Shown here piece after piece: positions 14,665 through 18,123 of a stretch of 18,123 nucleotides of DNA (within the stretch, counting starts at the first letter, position 1; every line of letters begins with the position of its first letter). A program made the translations under genes and the position numbers. The notes beneath the pieces were generated by a model. It was not told the DNA's origin, did no database searches, and saw only the letters and a program-made list of their open reading frames with translations. The DNA comes from Crocinitomicaceae bacterium (GTDB taxonomy: Bacteria > Bacteroidota > Bacteroidia > Flavobacteriales_D > Crocinitomicaceae), in the NCBI GenBank assembly GCA_030833265.1, contig JAURHO010000016.1:1-18123 (forward strand), read 5' to 3'.

Positions 14665-16139
14665 TATTTCAAGAGCTTGGTGCGTTGCCCAAGTGCATTC
14701 AGATAATAAACTCCGGCAGGAAATTGCTGAAGACCCAGCAGATGCGAAGCCTGCATATCGAACTGTTCCAATACGCGACCCTGATTATCTGTCAAAGTAA
14801 ACGCAAGTGGGATGTCTGAAAAAGCAGTAATAATGACTAAATCTGCTGTCGGATTCGGATAAACTCCGAAGTTTTGGGATCCTTGAAACGCTTCGTGAAG
14901 ACCAACTAACTGGTTCAAGGTAAATACGGTATCAGTTTGAATTTCACCTCCGCCTAATACATCAATTTTCAAGACATAAATATTTGAACCACCATTCAGT
15001 GCATTTTGATTATCCACCACATTTGAATTGGTGCCTACTGCTACATAACCTCCATCGGGTGTCGCCCTAATTTGACTAATTTGATCCAAACCTTCATTCA
15101 AAATGACTGTTCCCGACATAGAAGCCATCCAGTAGCCAAAATATGGATCAACATAACCAAAAATGAGGTCATAATTATCTTGAAACGTACTGCTATTGAT
15201 GATTTGAAAGCCAAAGACCGACAAATTTTGCTGCGCGATATATTGAGCTTGGCAAATCCGGTTGTTTTCAATTGTTGTTGGGTTGTCAAGATGTGTAATT
15301 TCTTGCAGCATCACACCGGCTGTGGTGATGGTGCCAGAAAAATTATCGTAATTACTGGAGGAAACTCGGTGTGAACCTGCGAACATGATGCCATCTGGGG
15401 TGATGGTCAGGTCTGAAACCTGATAGGCTCCGGCGAAATGACCAAAGGTTTGCTGCCAAAGAATATTGCCATTGGCATTGAAGACTGCAATAAATGCTTT
15501 GGCTTCAGAAGAATCAGCTACATACCACTCGCCACCAATAGCGTAAGTAGTGTCTGACAAACGCTGTATGGCAAAAGCGCGGTCATCTCCGGGAGTTCCA
15601 AAAGATTTGGTCCAAAGAGTGTCGCCGTTTTTATCAAGGTGCAATACCAAGACATCAGCCGAGCCACCAAAAACTGCCTGGCGTTCACCAACCAATACCA
15701 TACCTGTATCTATCGTTTGAACACCGTCGTGGATGCGTTCCCAACTTGGGCTTTCGTAGGTCTTGATCCATTGTTGATTGCCCGCTAAATCGGTATAAAT
15801 TAGCATTGGATCAAAGGTTCCCGCTGACCAAGAATTTGACATACCGGCCATGTAGTATCCTAAACCTGGGCGATAAAACACGCGCTTAACCTCCTCGGTT
15901 TCCTGAGCGCCATAGGCCTGACTCCATTGGTAATTCCCTTGTTGATCGAGTTTCAATAAATAACCTTGGGCCGTCTCTTCAAAACTGCCTGAACTTCCGG
16001 CTACGACATAGCTTGAATCGGGCAAAACCAAGACATCTTCGCCTTTATCAAAACCATTACCCGCATAGAGCTTATAAAAGCGTTGTTGCCCTTGCGCTGC
16101 CGTTGCCAAGCATAAAAATAAAAAGACTATAAATCGCAT
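14661..16139 (-). CDS. Secreted repeat protein with T9SS type A sorting domain
   Basis: 492 residues. Signal peptide MRFIVFLFLCLATAAQG. The body has repeated units of the form 'D.LVLHLDKNGDTLWTKSFG...GGDD.A..I...DTTY.IGG' (examples near residues 60, 120, 180 and 230), resembling beta-propeller-like repeats common in Bacteroidota secreted proteins. A linker leads to a type A T9SS domain from about residue 426: VYPNPTADLVIITAF, then FTLTDNQGRVL, FPAGVYYL and the basic end TKLLKY. Such proteins are exported by Sec, then by the type IX machine, and attached to or released from the cell surface. No enzymatic motif is visible. It is the last gene of a three-gene minus-strand operon, overlapping the barrel gene by 13 bases. 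Confidence 0.88.
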   Translation of the reverse strand: MRFIVFLFLCLATAAQGQQRFYKLYAGNGFDKGEDVLVLPDSSYVVAGSSGSFEETAQGYLLKLDQQGNYQWSQAYGAQETEEVKRVFYRPGLGYYMAGMSNSWSAGTFDPMLIYTDLAGNQQWIKTYESPSWERIHDGVQTIDTGMVLVGERQAVFGGSADVLVLHLDKNGDTLWTKSFGTPGDDRAFAIQRLSDTTYAIGGEWYVADSSEAKAFIAVFNANGNILWQQTFGHFAGAYQVSDLTITPDGIMFAGSHRVSSSNYDNFSGTITTAGVMLQEITHLDNPTTIENNRICQAQYIAQQNLSVFGFQIINSSTFQDNYDLIFGYVDPYFGYWMASMSGTVILNEGLDQISQIRATPDGGYVAVGTNSNVVDNQNALNGGSNIYVLKIDVLGGGEIQTDTVFTLNQLVGLHEAFQGSQNFGVYPNPTADLVIITAFSDIPLAFTLTDNQGRVLEQFDMQASHLLGLQQFPAGVYYLNALGQRTKLLKY

Positions 16140-17302
16140 TTGACTTGCAAATAAATGGAGGCTCCGTTTCGAAAAGTTAAATTATCGGTACGGAGGAAGA
16201 TTTGATATTTATTGAAGGAGAAAGCGCTGTATGTTTGTGCTCTTAGGCCACCAAAACCACCATAAGCCGCGCCGATTCCCGTTTGCCATTTTTTAGTGAC
16301 AAAAAAGTGAGCACCGGCAAAAAACATTGGCGTATATGTCTGGCGCAACATAAAATGTGCGCCGTAATAGGCCTGTACCCGAATAGTACTGTCGTTATTG
16401 ACGAGTTTGGCTAATTGAATGCTAGCAGGAAGCAGAGTCCAGGAGCTCAGGCTGCTTCTTTGAAAATTTAAAGCTGAAAGCGCTGAATCGAGGTTGCTCA
16501 CTAACTGAAATTGCTGCAAGGTTTGTAAGTCATAGGCGCCATAAGCATAGGAACCCTTAAACTGCAATTGTTGTAGTGGTGTGATTTGGTATGCCAGGCC
16601 TAAGTTTTGAATTTTGAGCTGAAATACCATCGGATCATGGTCTGTCTCGGACGCAAAGCGGTAATCAAGATCTAGGGCTAAACCAAGTGCAGAAAGCGCA
16701 TTAGTTGCATAGCGGGCATTGGCATTAAGTTGTAAAAAAATTGAATCTTGAACGGGATCTTGAAACCAAGAGGCCTGATTAATATTGGCTGAAAATTGTT
16801 GGTGAACGCCTACCAAATTGAGCTGAACTGAACTCTTACTTTCCGGATGGTAGAGACCTAGGCCTACTTTTGAAAAACTGATACTCTGGATCTTGGTATG
16901 CGAAAAATCAAGGGTGTCCCCAATGAAAGGCGCTGCACCCAAGAAAACAAAGCCAAAGGCAGCATTTGAAAACTGAATACCTGTGTAGTTTTCAAGCCCT
17001 GCTCCGAATTGCCAATTCCAAGCCGAAGCCCACTTTTTAGGATCTTGACTCAGGGCCTTTTTTGATTGATAAAGCAAATTGGCTTGCATTTGCAAACCAA
17101 AGCTATTGCGATTGGGTAAGGATGCGTAGGTTTCCGCTAAAAAACTGGAATCTAGGTAGCCTCCGTAGAAAAAAGCATTGGGCAACTTGCGTGGCAATGA
17201 AGTACTGTTATATGATCCAGCAGACTCAAAAATGAGTTGTTGCTGTGCATGCGTCCAGTTTGTGATGAATAATACAATTAAAAGTCGAATGCAGTACTTC
17301 AT
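16127..17302 (-). CDS. Predicted outer-membrane beta-barrel protein, DUF5723-like
   Basis: 391 residues. Signal peptide of about 19 residues (MKYCIRLLIVLFITNWTHA, cleavage before QQQ). The mature protein is built of alternating hydrophobic/polar strands with many aromatic residues and short turns, as in outer-membrane barrels: YSGL-type strands such as FGLQMQANLLYQ, FSKVGLGLYHPESKSSVQLN, LQFKGSYAYGAYDL, MFFAGAHFFVTKKWQTGIGA and NKYQIFLRTDNLTF. The opening (SLPRKLPNAFFYGGYLDSSF) and overall plan recall DUF5723 proteins, but this is from memory and only moderately certain. The start overlaps the upstream gene in ATGA fashion, and the end overlaps the T9SS-cargo gene, so the three are co-translated. 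Function is unknown; a surface or transport role alongside its neighbours is inference. Confidence 0.72.
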   Translation of the reverse strand: MKYCIRLLIVLFITNWTHAQQQLIFESAGSYNSTSLPRKLPNAFFYGGYLDSSFLAETYASLPNRNSFGLQMQANLLYQSKKALSQDPKKWASAWNWQFGAGLENYTGIQFSNAAFGFVFLGAAPFIGDTLDFSHTKIQSISFSKVGLGLYHPESKSSVQLNLVGVHQQFSANINQASWFQDPVQDSIFLQLNANARYATNALSALGLALDLDYRFASETDHDPMVFQLKIQNLGLAYQITPLQQLQFKGSYAYGAYDLQTLQQFQLVSNLDSALSALNFQRSSLSSWTLLPASIQLAKLVNNDSTIRVQAYYGAHFMLRQTYTPMFFAGAHFFVTKKWQTGIGAAYGGFGGLRAQTYSAFSFNKYQIFLRTDNLTFRNGASIYLQVKCDL

Positions 17303-18123
17303 GGGCGCATAGTTGTTTGAAGTTGCAAATTGAGCTTAAATGCTAAAAAAGCATGAGCCTGTACAGCTTGGGTTATGGTTAAACCCGTATTTGGGTCAAG
17401 GGTAGAACAACTGGCTTGTACGACAACTTGATCTAAACTATTGAGATCTTTCATCATTTCTTCAGGCAATGCTATACTGAGTTTCGATGTTTTTTTCATT
17501 AAGCCATCTGAGGGGTCTATTTGACCAAGTGTGCAAGCCGAAATTTGCGCAGTAGCCAAAACCGAATAGGCAATTTGACCATCTTTCAGAAAGAACAAAG
17601 TAAGATCCGTAGCAAAAGGGAAAGCATTAGTAGCTTCAATTAATATGGCGCCGGAGCTAACATGGGTTTTGCTTAAATCTTGATGAAGCGTTAAGTCAAA
17701 GGTGTCTTGCAGGGTGAGTTGATCTGCGTTGAATTGTAGCGGCATACTAGCGGCAACTTTGACTTTTAAACGGCTATTCGGAAACGCTTCATCATGACCA
17801 GCCGAGGTGTTCCCCCAAGGATTGATTTGTAATTCGTATGCGGCATTTTGAGTAGCCCCTAAATTTTCGAGATAGTTTTCAATGTTACTATTATTGGCAT
17901 CAAAATGCAATTGCAGTGAACTGGGTTGCAAGCCTGACCAAGATCCTAAGGCCGGAGACAAATAGAAACTTGGGCCAATGGAAGGTGCTTGTAAATTGAT
18001 ACTTTGCCCTTGCGTGTTGGTTGCTTGTAAAGATGCCAACTGTCCTCTTAAAGCCACCTTGAAGCCATTTTCTATCGTGACATCTAAAGCCAATTGGGGC
18101 AAATCTAGGGTGCCGGCAACTAA
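17299..18123 (-). CDS. Unrecognised exported or envelope protein, N-terminus beyond the right edge (partial)
   Basis: The frame is open to the end of the window: codons before the apparent TTG at 18102 read LVAGTLD without a stop, so that TTG is not a real start and the gene continues to the right. The visible 275 residues look like stacked beta-sandwich sequence rich in Ser, Thr, Gln and Leu, with few charged patches and no catalytic motif. A stretch near the middle (YELQINPWGNTSAGHDEAF, then KVAASMPLQFNADQLTLQDT) resembles a pattern I associate with Bacteroidota envelope proteins of unknown function. It may be a lipoprotein, but the signal region is not visible. It overlaps the barrel gene by four bases (ATGA), making it the first visible gene of the operon. 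Confidence 0.7.
   Translation of the reverse strand, partial: LVAGTLDLPQLALDVTIENGFKVALRGQLASLQATNTQGQSINLQAPSIGPSFYLSPALGSWSGLQPSSLQLHFDANNSNIENYLENLGATQNAAYELQINPWGNTSAGHDEAFPNSRLKVKVAASMPLQFNADQLTLQDTFDLTLHQDLSKTHVSSGAILIEATNAFPFATDLTLFFLKDGQIAYSVLATAQISACTLGQIDPSDGLMKKTSKLSIALPEEMMKDLNSLDQVVVQASCSTLDPNTGLTITQAVQAHAFLAFKLNLQLQTTMRP

Noticed and set aside
15072..15374. Plus-strand open frame antisense to the T9SS-cargo gene
   Set aside because: No recognisable domain, and the opposite strand has a convincing full-length protein in this stretch.
18100..18102. TTG as the start of the last minus-strand gene
   Set aside because: The frame stays open to the window edge with residues continuing the same protein style, so the true start is outside.

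Overview
This window looks like ordinary chromosomal DNA from a Bacteroidota bacterium, most likely near Flavobacteriales. The evidence is the C-terminal half of a gliding protein GldC, a TonB-dependent receptor with a DUF4249 lipoprotein partner, an S46 dipeptidyl-peptidase, a type IX secretion (T9SS) C-terminal sorting domain, and several copies of the Bacteroidota -7 promoter box TAnnTTTG. No tRNA, rRNA, CRISPR array, insertion sequence or phage gene was seen. No gene-free stretch exceeds about 115 bases.

Layout. 1-1611 (+): a run of overlapping genes. The first is an open frame that enters from the left edge and joins a CcmH-like heme-lyase fragment to the C-terminal part of GldC. It is followed by a DUF2797 zinc-ribbon protein and a GtrA-like membrane protein. 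1612-4925 (-): a TonB-dependent receptor and its DUF4249 lipoprotein, a two-gene surface uptake unit. 5030-9468 (+): a tight housekeeping run of pabB (folate/pABA branch), tilS (tRNA-Ile lysidine), an RsmF-like RNA m5C methyltransferase gene broken by one in-frame TAA, and a Crp/Fnr-family regulator. 9472-11613 (+): an S46 peptidase with DPP7-type specificity residues, followed by a strong UUCG-loop terminator. 11729-12316 (+): a MarC-family membrane protein. 12332-13399 (-): aroB. 13462-14664 (+): proline dehydrogenase. 14661-18123 (-): an overlapping three-gene envelope operon of an unrecognised exported protein (N-terminus beyond the right edge), a predicted outer-membrane barrel resembling DUF5723, and a repeat protein with a T9SS sorting domain.

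How it fits together. Most genes serve housekeeping metabolism (AroB feeds chorismate and PabB draws on it, but they are not co-transcribed), RNA modification, or the Bacteroidota cell surface (TonB/DUF4249 uptake, periplasmic dipeptide release, T9SS cargo). Three convergent gene pairs meet with 15, 0 or -4 bases between stops. Three coding starts lie only 4-6 bases after a -7 box, which suggests leaderless transcripts.

I found no clearly new defence or biosynthetic system. The points most worth a second look are the CcmH/GldC junction at the left edge (possibly an assembly chimera), the single nonsense codon between the two catalytic cysteines of the RsmF-like enzyme, the leaderless-start pattern, and a possible GIY-YIG-like core in the DUF2797 protein.
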